Positions 1-5,216 are shown, counted from the stretch's first letter. The stretch: 5,384 nucleotides of DNA from an uncultured Acetatifactor sp. (GCA_910577035.1 CAJTKW010000121.1:1-5384), one strand, 5' to 3'. Notes: a model not told the origin generated them from the letters alone. Numbers and translations: made by a program.

Positions 1-9
1 CGGTACTGT

Positions 10-47
10 GGCCGCACGGCGGCCCGGTTGTGCATATGAAGATAAAA
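10..47 (+). promoter_or_regulatory. Leader of ssb: hairpin plus ATATAAC-like motif
   Basis: A perfect 6-bp stem, GGCCGC (10-15) and GCGGCC (19-24), has a 3-base loop. It is followed by ATATGAAGATAAA at 34-46, which matches 11 of 13 bases of a motif found exactly at 1280-1292 and 5204-5216. The stretch GCCCGGTTGTGCA at 22-34 also resembles GCCCGGTTTGTGCA at 5189-5202 in the leader of the last gene. Whether this is a promoter (AT motif as -10) or an RNA structure cannot be decided here. No good -35 is visible. The window opens inside this leader, so more may lie upstream. Confidence 0.4.
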
Positions 48-81
48 ACTTACTTATTTCAGAAAAGAGAGGGAAATCACT

Positions 82-462
82 ATGAAGAATATCAGGAATT
101 ACGGAATCGTGACAGGACGGCTGACCAAAGACCCGGCGGTCTATAACAACAATGACGGCTCACGGAAGATACGCTTTACCGTGGCGGCACAGGACCATTT
201 CACGGACGGCGGGGGAAACAGGGGTTCGCAGTTCATCCCGCTGGAAGCCTTTATCCCGGCGAAACAGACGGGCAACGGCCCCTATGACTACCTTGACTGC
301 GGCGATTTGGTGTCCTGTTCCTACACGGTGCAGAACAACAATTACAAAGATAAGGACGGGGAAATGGTCTACGGCCTTGTGCTCCTTGTTGACAGTATCG
401 CACTGCTCGAGAGCAGGACATCCAAAGAGGCGCGCCTTGCGGCAAAAGAATCCGCCGCATAA
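82..462 (+). CDS. ssb: Single-stranded DNA-binding protein (OB-fold, SSB-like)
   Basis: The product is 126 residues and would bind and protect single-stranded DNA during replication of the element. The N-terminus carries the SSB-type GRLTKDP motif (residues 12-18), followed by the strand pattern KIRFTVAAQD (29-38), FIPLEAF (51-57), a GDLVSCSYTVQ strand (74-84) and a YGLVLLVDSIALLE strand (97-110). This is the order of a bacterial SSB OB-fold. The ATG at 82 follows a purine-rich GAGAGGG about 9 bases upstream, a moderate ribosome binding site. After residue 110 there is only a short charged tail ending KESAA. The acidic C-terminal tip (DDDIPF-like) that housekeeping SSBs use to recruit partners is absent, which suggests an element-encoded variant. 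The gene converges with repL. Family membership is fairly certain; its dedicated role in element replication is inferred from its neighbours. Confidence 0.85.
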   Translation: MKNIRNYGIVTGRLTKDPAVYNNNDGSRKIRFTVAAQDHFTDGGGNRGSQFIPLEAFIPAKQTGNGPYDYLDCGDLVSCSYTVQNNNYKDKDGEMVYGLVLLVDSIALLESRTSKEARLAAKESAA

Positions 463-475
463 GCCTGACATACAG

Positions 476-535
476 AAAAAAGCCCTGCGGGGGATGGCAT
501 GATGCCGTCCTGCCCGTGGGGCTTTTTATTTTTTT
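476..535. terminator. Bidirectional rho-independent terminator between ssb and repL
   Basis: AAAAAGCCC (477-485) pairs with GGGCTTTTT (519-527), and a nested GGCAT/ATGCC hairpin sits at 496-506. On the + strand the stem runs into TTTTTATTTTTTT; on the - strand the A run at 476-481 becomes a T tract. It lies 13 bases after the ssb stop and about 10 bases beyond the repL stop, so it can end both convergent transcripts. Confidence 0.85.
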
Positions 536-545
536 GTCCATGCAA

Positions 546-1238
546 TCACGTTTTCTGGTCAGTCGTCTGGCCTGAGCTGTCCTTTTCTTCCTCTTCCGTA
601 CTGTGTTTCTGTTCGGACGTCTGGCCAGTGTTGTCCTTGCTTTCCACGTTATCTTTTTTCTTTGGTCCTGGTTTTTTTCTGGAACTCAGCTCTTTTTCCA
701 GCTGTCGCTTTTCTTCTTTAAGTTTTTTTACATCTTCCAGTGCTTTTTTCAGGCTATCTTCCACATCGGCCAGTTTCTTGTTTCGTTTATCCAATTCCTC
801 TTTTTTAAGTGTCCTGTTTTCCTTCCGTGCTTCCCTGTAAGCATCCAGCACATACGCCCTGCTTTCATAACGCCCCCGGAACACAACGTCCGGGTTTACA
901 AGCAGCCCCTTTCCTTTATGACAGAGGAAATTATACTTTTCCAGCATCTCTATGGTTCTTACCACGGTCTGGTAGGAGGTCTTTGCTCCCCCTGCGATTT
1001 CCTGATAGGTGAGCATAATCTCATTGAGCGGCGTCATGCTCTCCATGAGAAAAAGGACGACTTTGAACTTCTGGCTTTCTATCCCTTTCAGTGTTTTCCG
1101 GAAATTCTTCATGAATACTTTGTGGAAGTCCCTGTCGCCCCATGTGCTGGTTGTGGCGGTCAGGGTGAACGCTTCCCCGGTATCGGCATCTATGACATTA
1201 TGAGTTTTCGGATAACTTTGTGCGTTATTTGCTTTCAT
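546..1238 (-). CDS. repL: RepL-type plasmid replication protein with C-terminal coiled coil
   Basis: The product is 230 residues and is the likely replication initiator. Residues 57-120 form a winged-helix-like region: a helix around KFKVVLFLMESM, then LTYQEIAGGAKTSYQTVVRTIEMLEKYNFL as helix-turn-helix, and a wing ending in LLVNPDVVFRG (112-122). The NPDVVF(R/K)G signature is what I associate with the Firmicute RepL family. Residues 135-187 are rich in K, E and L and should form a long coiled coil. Residues 188-230 are a polar, disordered tail with a duplicated GQT(S/T)(E/D)QK motif (205-211 and 223-229). The ATG follows AGAGGTG at good spacing. It is transcribed opposite to all other genes, from a promoter overlapping a 36-bp palindrome, which suggests autoregulation. 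The coiled coil and tail extend beyond the core domain and may mediate oligomerisation. A transcriptional regulator of the same fold is the main alternative. Confidence 0.82.
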   Translation of the reverse strand: MKANNAQSYPKTHNVIDADTGEAFTLTATTSTWGDRDFHKVFMKNFRKTLKGIESQKFKVVLFLMESMTPLNEIMLTYQEIAGGAKTSYQTVVRTIEMLEKYNFLCHKGKGLLVNPDVVFRGRYESRAYVLDAYREARKENRTLKKEELDKRNKKLADVEDSLKKALEDVKKLKEEKRQLEKELSSRKKPGPKKKDNVESKDNTGQTSEQKHSTEEEEKDSSGQTTDQKT

Positions 1239-1278
1239 ATGGCACCTCTGACGTTTGCAGATAAGTTTTCAATATTAC

Positions 1279-1307
1279 TATATAACGATAAAATCCGGCT
1301 TTCACAA
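1279..1307 (-). promoter_or_regulatory. Probable sigma-70-type promoter of repL
   Basis: Read on the - strand, TTGTGA (1302-1307) and TATATA (1279-1284) are separated by exactly 17 bases, and the ATG of repL lies about 40 bases downstream of the -10. The -35 lies inside the left arm of the 36-bp palindrome, so a protein bound there would block or compete with RNA polymerase. Confidence 0.55.
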
Positions 1308-1335
1308 AAGTTATTTATAAATAACTTCTGTGAAA
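1300..1335. repeat. 36-bp near-perfect palindrome (candidate operator or origin site)
   Basis: The left arm TTTCACAAAAGTTATTTA (1300-1317) and right arm TAAATAACTTCTGTGAAA (1318-1335) are reverse complements except for one pair (A1307 opposite C1328). There is no spacer, so the centre can be a protein dyad or extrude as a cruciform. The inner 20 bases are perfectly symmetrical. It overlaps the repL -35, consistent with a dimeric winged-helix protein, perhaps RepL itself, binding here. Confidence 0.8.
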
Positions 1336-1639
1336 TAGAATATATCACGTATTTACTGTAATTTCAAGGTTTTTTAGATATGAAGTATTTTTTACTCTTA
1401 TCTATTAAACTAACCTACTCTGCTGTTTTCGTGGCAGGTTAAAAAAGTGTGCTCTCGCACACCGGCAAAATACTTTTTTAAAATTGTCAGGTGCTGTTCA
1501 GCACCCGGTCATATCAGGGGGATTTTTCGGGGCGCCTGCGTGGCAGGCAGAATGGCCATACCGGGGGATGCTGCCGCCAATCCCGGTATCTCCTGTCGGG
1601 CCGGAGGCTGTCCGTGCAAATAAAGTGTATGGAGGAAAA

Positions 1640-1670
1640 GGGCAAACACAGTTGCCCGGTAAAAAAAGTG
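1640..1670 (+). promoter_or_regulatory. Leader hairpin of the helicase gene
   Basis: GGGCAA (1640-1645) pairs with TTGCCC (1652-1657) around a 6-base loop. It is followed by GGTAAAAAAAGTG (1658-1670), which matches 12 of 13 bases of GGTTAAAAAAGTG at 1437-1449. A stem followed by a G-rich step and then an A-rich stretch is the same plan as the leaders at 3667-3711 and 4171-4216. A second short inverted repeat, ATCCAT (1672-1677) and ATGGAT (1695-1700), follows just before the ribosome binding site. Confidence 0.35.
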
Positions 1671-1723
1671 AATCCATGAAAAAACAAAACTTCTATGGAT
1701 AATAAAACGACGGAGGTAAAAAG

Positions 1724-3607
1724 ATGGTTAATTCCAATACTTTTAAACCCAACAATCCGGGCAGCGCATCCGCCGCGCCGCAGGCAGGAGCCGGAAAAAA
1801 CAGCCCGCAGTCCCTGCCTGTGCAGATAGCAGGCACCGGCGATGAAGCACGCGGACAGATTATCTTAGACACGACCCGGACGTGTCTGGATGTGTTGCAA
1901 CAGCAGGGCATAACGGAACCGGGCCGCATAAGCGCGACCATCATCAACGCTGTGGCTGACGAGCTGGAAATACGCAACGCCGCAATACTGAGCAGGAGCC
2001 GGAAAATGAACATACCTGCGACGCTGGAACCCTTCCAGCTTGCCGAAGTACTGCTCACAATGCACGACATCAAAAAGATATGCTGTCTGGAAAAAGCGTC
2101 AGACCCGGACTATGACCTGCTTGGCATCTATCAGGAAGACGGGCCGGATATGGGGACCTATTCCGTGTCAGGGTACGGGATAAGGAGCCTGTGCTACAAA
2201 TATGTGCCGGAAATCACACGGAGGGGAATCGACGAAGTGGAAGCGGTCCTCTCTGCTAAATGCGGGCGTGTATTCCGCACAAAGGCCAAGAACCTTGTGC
2301 CCGTAAACAACGGCATCTTCGACTTTGACACCAAAAAGCTGATACCTTACAGCAAAGACTATGTCTTTCTTGGCAAGTGCCACGTTGATTATGTCAATAG
2401 TCCCATAAGCCCTGCGATACACAACCCAAAAGATAACACAGACTGGGAAGTCGAAGAATGGGTCAGCGGATTGTCTGACGACCACGGCATCGTGGACCTC
2501 ATATGGGAGATAATCGGCGCCTGCATCCGCCCCAATGTCAGCTGGAACAAAGCCGCATGGCTCTATTCCACGCAGGGCAGCAACGGCAAGGGCACGCTCT
2601 GCGCCCTGATGCGGAATCTCTGCGGGGACGGGAACCACACGGCCATACAGCTCTCAGCGTTCAGCAGGGACTTTGCCCTTGAACCCCTTGTAAAAGCATC
2701 CGCCATCATCAACGACGAGAACGACACCGACGTCTACATAGATAAGGCCGCCACATTAAAGGCCGTCATAACGGGCGACGTGTTCCAGATGAACAGGAAA
2801 TTCAAAGCGCCCATAGCGTTCCAGTTCAAAGGCTTCATGGTGCAGTGCATCAACGGCATGCCCAAAGTAAAGGACAAGTCAAACTCCTTTTACAGGAGAC
2901 AGCTTGTTGTGCCGTTCCTGAAGAACTTTCAGGGCGCCGAGCGCAGATACATCAAAGACGAATACCTTGCCCGCAAAGACGTCCTTGAGTACATCCTCTG
3001 GCGTGTGCTGAACATGGATTATTACGAACTTTCGGAGCCGGAAGCCTGCCAGGCGCTCCTGCTGGAATACAAGGAGGCCAACGACCCTGTGCGGCAGTTC
3101 TGGTCAGAAATGGAAGAACAGTTCGTGTGGGACCTGCTCCCCTACGACTTCATCCACGCCTTATATCTGAAATGGATGGATGAGTGCAGCCCCGACTCTG
3201 CGCCTCTCGGCAGGAACACCTTCAAAAGCCAGCTTCAGGATGTTGTTCGTACAGCCAGCGACATCTGGTGGGTGCCGCCAAAAGAAGCGGAAGCAAACGG
3301 CAGGATGCGGGATAAATATTTAAACCGCAAAGACATGATGGATAAGCCGGAAATGCTCATCAAGCAGTATAAGATACAGGGCTGGAGTGATGACACATAC
3401 CACGGCGGCGATGAAGCCCGCAAGCTCATACCGTCAACCACAAAGAAGCGGTTCCGCGGGCTGATGAGGTTCGAGCGTGCCCTGAAAGACGGCTGGTGTG
3501 ACGAAGCAGGAGAACCGCTCCAGAAACGGACACCGCCGGCACCGGTTATACAGGGCGTCCTGCCGGCTGTGAAGGAAAAGGATTCTGGGCCGGAACCGGA
3601 AATATAG
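1724..3607 (+). CDS. D5_N / SF3 replicative helicase (phage/plasmid P4-type primase-helicase family)
   Basis: The product is 627 residues and is the likely replicative helicase. Residues 1-45 are a low-complexity, probably disordered leader. A D5_N-like region spans roughly 100-268 (IYQEDGPDMGTYS at 135-147; LVPVNNGIFDFDTKKLIPYS at 191-210). The SF3 AAA+ core follows: Walker A GSNGKGT (285-291), Walker B IINDEND (328-334), motif C GFMVQCINGMP (370-380, sensor Asn377) and arginine-finger candidates R391/R392. Walker A has GKG-T instead of GKS/T; I recall this as usual for this subfamily. Residues about 450-515 look like the C-terminal winged-helix part. There is no recognisable archaeo-eukaryotic primase domain, so priming must come from elsewhere. 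The start follows CGGAGGT with a 7-base gap (AAAAAG plus one). Two smaller relatives of its D5_N part follow directly. Enzyme class is confident. Confidence 0.93.
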   Translation: MVNSNTFKPNNPGSASAAPQAGAGKNSPQSLPVQIAGTGDEARGQIILDTTRTCLDVLQQQGITEPGRISATIINAVADELEIRNAAILSRSRKMNIPATLEPFQLAEVLLTMHDIKKICCLEKASDPDYDLLGIYQEDGPDMGTYSVSGYGIRSLCYKYVPEITRRGIDEVEAVLSAKCGRVFRTKAKNLVPVNNGIFDFDTKKLIPYSKDYVFLGKCHVDYVNSPISPAIHNPKDNTDWEVEEWVSGLSDDHGIVDLIWEIIGACIRPNVSWNKAAWLYSTQGSNGKGTLCALMRNLCGDGNHTAIQLSAFSRDFALEPLVKASAIINDENDTDVYIDKAATLKAVITGDVFQMNRKFKAPIAFQFKGFMVQCINGMPKVKDKSNSFYRRQLVVPFLKNFQGAERRYIKDEYLARKDVLEYILWRVLNMDYYELSEPEACQALLLEYKEANDPVRQFWSEMEEQFVWDLLPYDFIHALYLKWMDECSPDSAPLGRNTFKSQLQDVVRTASDIWWVPPKEAEANGRMRDKYLNRKDMMDKPEMLIKQYKIQGWSDDTYHGGDEARKLIPSTTKKRFRGLMRFERALKDGWCDEAGEPLQKRTPPAPVIQGVLPAVKEKDSGPEPEI

Positions 3608-3624
3608 GCCCACGGCATATGGCG

Positions 3625-3648
3625 GGCGGCGTGCATGGGTGCGCCGTC
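3625..3648 (+). other. GC-rich hairpin after the helicase stop
   Basis: GGCGGCG (3625-3631) pairs with CGCCGTC (3642-3648), with one G-T wobble, around a 10-base loop 18 bases after the stop codon. No T run follows, so it is not a standard terminator. It may stabilise the 3' end or slow read-through into the next gene. Confidence 0.35.
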
Positions 3649-3666
3649 CTGCCTGTGCCCAAACAT

Positions 3667-3711
3667 AGAAAAACAAAGGCGCTTTACATGCGCCGGATAT
3701 AAAAGTGTAAC
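3667..3711 (+). repeat. Repeated leader element, copy A (upstream of the 101-residue gene)
   Basis: This 45-base stretch aligns with 4171-4216 at about 40 of 46 positions with one gap. It contains the stem GGCGC (3678-3682) and GCGCC (3690-3694) with a 7-base loop, then GGATATAAAAGTGTAAC (3695-3711). Loop bases TTAC (3684-3687) could pair with GTAA (3707-3710), which would form a pseudoknot. The downstream ribosome binding site GAAAGGAG(C/T)CATAAG is also shared with the second copy. Confidence 0.7.
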
Positions 3712-3747
3712 AAGTAACCAGATGCTTTTAGAAAGGAGCCATAAGGC

Positions 3748-4053
3748 ATGACTAATACAAATATCGTAACTGACGGACTGGATGCGGAGCGGATAGCGTC
3801 GCTTGTCAGGGAATCAAACCCTGTCTGCCTGCTCCCGTGGAGGAATGAGGGGAACGCCGCAAGGAACGACTGCACCCTCTACGTCTATCAGACGCACGGC
3901 ATGGATGCAGGGCGCTATACCACGGATATCCTCAGCGTCATTGAGGGCTTCGCGCCGGATATCGACCTCTTCACTGAGCAGGACGTGGAGAGGCTGCTGT
4001 TTGAAAGCGCACCGATAAGGGCGCGGCGTGACGTCCCCGGTGCCGCCGTATAA
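3748..4053 (+). CDS. Small D5_N-like protein (101 residues), helicase-derived fragment family
   Basis: Residues 41-88, starting DCTLYVYQTHGMDAGRYT, align by eye with helicase residues 130-179 (YDLLGIYQEDGPDMGTYS onward). Shared are YQ, the G-D-G-Y turn, a later P-I and a D-V-E-x-x-L pattern, roughly 12 identities in 48. Residues 1-16, MTNTNIVTDGLDAERI, also resemble the start of the 283-residue protein (MTTTN, TNG, LDAGRI). It lacks Walker motifs and the NG-TK-LP block. The ATG follows AAAGGAG with 9 bases between, an ample site, and the frame is intact, so it looks expressed and not decayed. Role unknown; a regulator or decoy for the helicase is possible. Coding status is likely; the homology is weak because of its size and needs profile searching. 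Confidence 0.7.
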   Translation: MTNTNIVTDGLDAERIASLVRESNPVCLLPWRNEGNAARNDCTLYVYQTHGMDAGRYTTDILSVIEGFAPDIDLFTEQDVERLLFESAPIRARRDVPGAAV

Positions 4054-4079
4054 CGGAAAGCCGCATCTGCGCAGACGTC
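4054..4079 (+). repeat. 26-base direct repeat, copy 1
   Basis: This starts immediately after the stop codon of the 101-residue gene and matches 24 of 26 bases of 5153-5178. The common core is CGGAAAGCCGCATCTGC (4054-4070). In this copy TCTGCGCAGA (4066-4075) is a perfect palindrome; the two differences in the other copy (G4071 to T, G4074 to A) break it. Confidence 0.75.
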
Positions 4080-4170
4080 CGGCCATAAAAGCAAAAAACA
4101 GGGATTCTGCTGTGTTGCTGTGGGATGCAGTGGGAAAATGCCGGATTGCAGTATGGAAGACAGATTCATA

Positions 4171-4216
4171 AGAAAGACAAAGGCGCGTTACCTGCGCCCG
4201 GATATAACAATGTAAC
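4171..4216 (+). repeat. Repeated leader element, copy B (upstream of the 283-residue gene)
   Basis: This is the second copy of the 3667-3711 element. The stem GGCGC (4182-4186) and GCGCC (4194-4198) is conserved, followed by CGGATATAACAATGTAAC (4199-4216). Loop bases GTTAC (4187-4191) are fully complementary to GTAAC (4212-4216), a 5-bp pseudoknot option one pair longer than in copy A. ATATAAC could be a -10 with the dyad covering the -35 position, or the whole may act as RNA. Confidence 0.7.
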
Positions 4217-4257
4217 CAAAAACAAATACATTTCAATGCGAAAGGAGTCATAAGCGT

Positions 4258-5109
4258 ATGACAACAACAAACACAGACATTTTAACTAACGGGCAGGCTG
4301 CACAGCTGGATGCAGGGAGGATATCAAAAGACACGATTTATAAAGTGCTGCGCTGTCAGAGAAGATACTATATCGAGATAGCAGACATGCTTACCGCAGC
4401 GGCGACAGCAGACTATCTTGACAGCCTTGATAAGGATAACCTGCCTGCACCGGAAGAGGCGGCCAATGGGCTGCTCCAGAAAACGGCTGACACATTCAGG
4501 GAGTTTAACGGAAGACTGGATAAAGGTTCCCTGCCGGTGCCGCTGCCGGAGGAACTTACAGCCTGTCAGGTAGCAAAGCTCATGATGGCCCTCTGCCATA
4601 TAAGGCTGGTTGCTGGCAGGAACAGGTATGAATGCAATGAATCCGGCTTACAGGGTCCTGACAGGTATGATGTCATGCTCTATGTGGCTGACAGAAGCGG
4701 TATCTACGATGGCGAGTCGGACATAGGCACCTATACCTGTAATCTCTGGCCCATTATCGACGCATTATCACCACATCAGGCAGTATCATTTGCCGGCTTT
4801 GCCGAATATGCAGATGAAGTCGAGTTCTGGCTGCGCCTCTTTGCAAAAAAGGCCAGTCTCAGCTACTTCCACGGCTTTATGCCGTTGGAGAACGGTGTCT
4901 TAAACTGCCGGACGAAGGAACTTCTGCCGTTCTCACCGGAGTATGTGTTCGACGAATGTACATATTTCGGGTCCTATGAAGAAGGCGGGGATGGCCCTGT
5001 GATACGTTTCAGCGATGGCAGGGAGGATTCTGTGGGTGACTGGATAAAATCAGCTGCTTCAGGCAGTGACTGCGAAGAGCTGCGCCGGATACTGGCTGAA
5101 TGCGTCTGA
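4258..5109 (+). CDS. Stand-alone D5_N-like protein, ATPase-less paralogue of the helicase
   Basis: The product is 283 residues. It aligns by eye with helicase residues about 104-268. QVAKLMMALCHIRLV (104-118) matches QLAEVLLTMHDIKKI. YDVMLY, then DIGTYT (155-160), matches YDLLGIY, then DMGTYS. FMPLENGVLNCRTKELLPF onward (207-231) shares 11 of 25 residues with helicase 191-215. VGDWIKSAA to ILAECV at the C-terminus matches VEEWVSGLS to IIGACI. It stops exactly where the helicase continues into its Walker A segment. There is no Walker A, Walker B or sensor motif. The frame is intact and AAAGGAG precedes the ATG by 10 bases, so it is not an obvious pseudogene. The N-terminal 100 residues are only weakly similar to the helicase. 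It may interact with DNA or with the helicase; function is inferred. Confidence is high for a real gene and good for the homology. Confidence 0.85.
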   Translation: MTTTNTDILTNGQAAQLDAGRISKDTIYKVLRCQRRYYIEIADMLTAAATADYLDSLDKDNLPAPEEAANGLLQKTADTFREFNGRLDKGSLPVPLPEELTACQVAKLMMALCHIRLVAGRNRYECNESGLQGPDRYDVMLYVADRSGIYDGESDIGTYTCNLWPIIDALSPHQAVSFAGFAEYADEVEFWLRLFAKKASLSYFHGFMPLENGVLNCRTKELLPFSPEYVFDECTYFGSYEEGGDGPVIRFSDGREDSVGDWIKSAASGSDCEELRRILAECV

Positions 5110-5118
5110 TGAAGGTTC

Positions 5119-5145
5119 CCGGGGGCGGCAGTTAAACCGCCCCGG
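5119..5145 (+). other. GC-only hairpin after the 283-residue gene
   Basis: CCGGGGGCGG (5119-5128) pairs with CCGCCCCGG (5137-5145) around an 8-base loop, with one bulged G, 9 bases after the stop codon. It is very stable but has no following T run, like the hairpin after the helicase gene. It may protect the mRNA 3' end or partly terminate. Confidence 0.5.
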
Positions 5146-5152
5146 CGGATGC

Positions 5153-5178
5153 CGGAAAGCCGCATCTGCTCAAACGTC
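5153..5178 (+). repeat. 26-base direct repeat, copy 2
   Basis: This is the partner of 4054-4079 (24 of 26 identical, no gaps). It lies 43 bases after the stop of the 283-residue gene and 66 bases before the next start. Its CAAAC (5171-5175) could pair with GTTTG (5194-5198) in the following leader, giving an alternative fold to the 5186-5204 stem. Confidence 0.75.
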
Positions 5179-5185
5179 AGACCAG

Positions 5186-5216
5186 TCTGCCCGGTTTGTG
5201 CAGATATAACGATAAA
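5186..5216 (+). promoter_or_regulatory. Leader of the last gene: stem plus ATATAACGATAAA
   Basis: TCTGC (5186-5190) pairs with GCAGA (5200-5204) around a 9-base loop, followed by ATATAACGATAAA (5204-5216), an exact 13-base copy of 1280-1292 near repL. The start codon lies 41 bases beyond the beginning of the motif. The layout parallels the other leaders. TATAAC could serve as a -10, but no -35 is seen at the right distance. Confidence 0.45.

Larger units (their letters stand above)
1239..1723. other. 485-base intergenic control region, candidate replication origin
   Basis: No convincing gene lies between the divergent repL and helicase starts. Positions 1260-1480 are AT-rich and contain the 36-bp palindrome (1300-1335). 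Positions 1439-1657 hold a run of hairpins: TTAAAAAAGT (1439-1448) with ACTTTTTTAA (1472-1481), enclosing GTGTGC/GCACAC (1447-1462); GGTGCTG/CAGCACC (1490-1505); GCCTGC/GCAGGC (1534-1548); ATACCGGG/CCCGGTAT (1558-1589); GGGCAA/TTGCCC (1640-1657). An AT-rich segment next to an initiator gene and a helicase gene is where an origin would be expected. The hairpins could alternatively be a structured 5' leader of the helicase mRNA. The origin call is inference. Confidence 0.45.

Noticed and set aside
603..1361. Long + strand open frame opposite repL
   Set aside because: It is antisense to a well-supported RepL gene. Its phenylalanine- and leucine-rich text is the complement of lysine/glutamate codons in the coiled coil, and it lacks a ribosome binding site.
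1260..1480. Classical iteron array for an origin
   Set aside because: The AT-rich region contains a palindrome and single motif copies, but I find no tandem direct repeats of regular spacing.
1631..1635. GGAGG as a ribosome binding site
   Set aside because: No start codon lies at a suitable distance downstream; the next feature is the 1640-1657 hairpin.
1484..1702. 72-codon frame in the control region
   Set aside because: It would start at TTG with no ribosome binding site, and its content is dictated by the hairpins. It resembles no protein I know.
1676..1702. Possible 8-residue leader peptide (MKKQNFYG) just before the helicase gene
   Set aside because: There is no Shine-Dalgarno sequence before the ATG, and the ATG lies beside an inverted repeat. 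Too little evidence to call it translated.
3667..4216. CRISPR array
   Set aside because: Only two diverged copies about 500 bases apart with a gene between them; no regular spacers and no cas genes.
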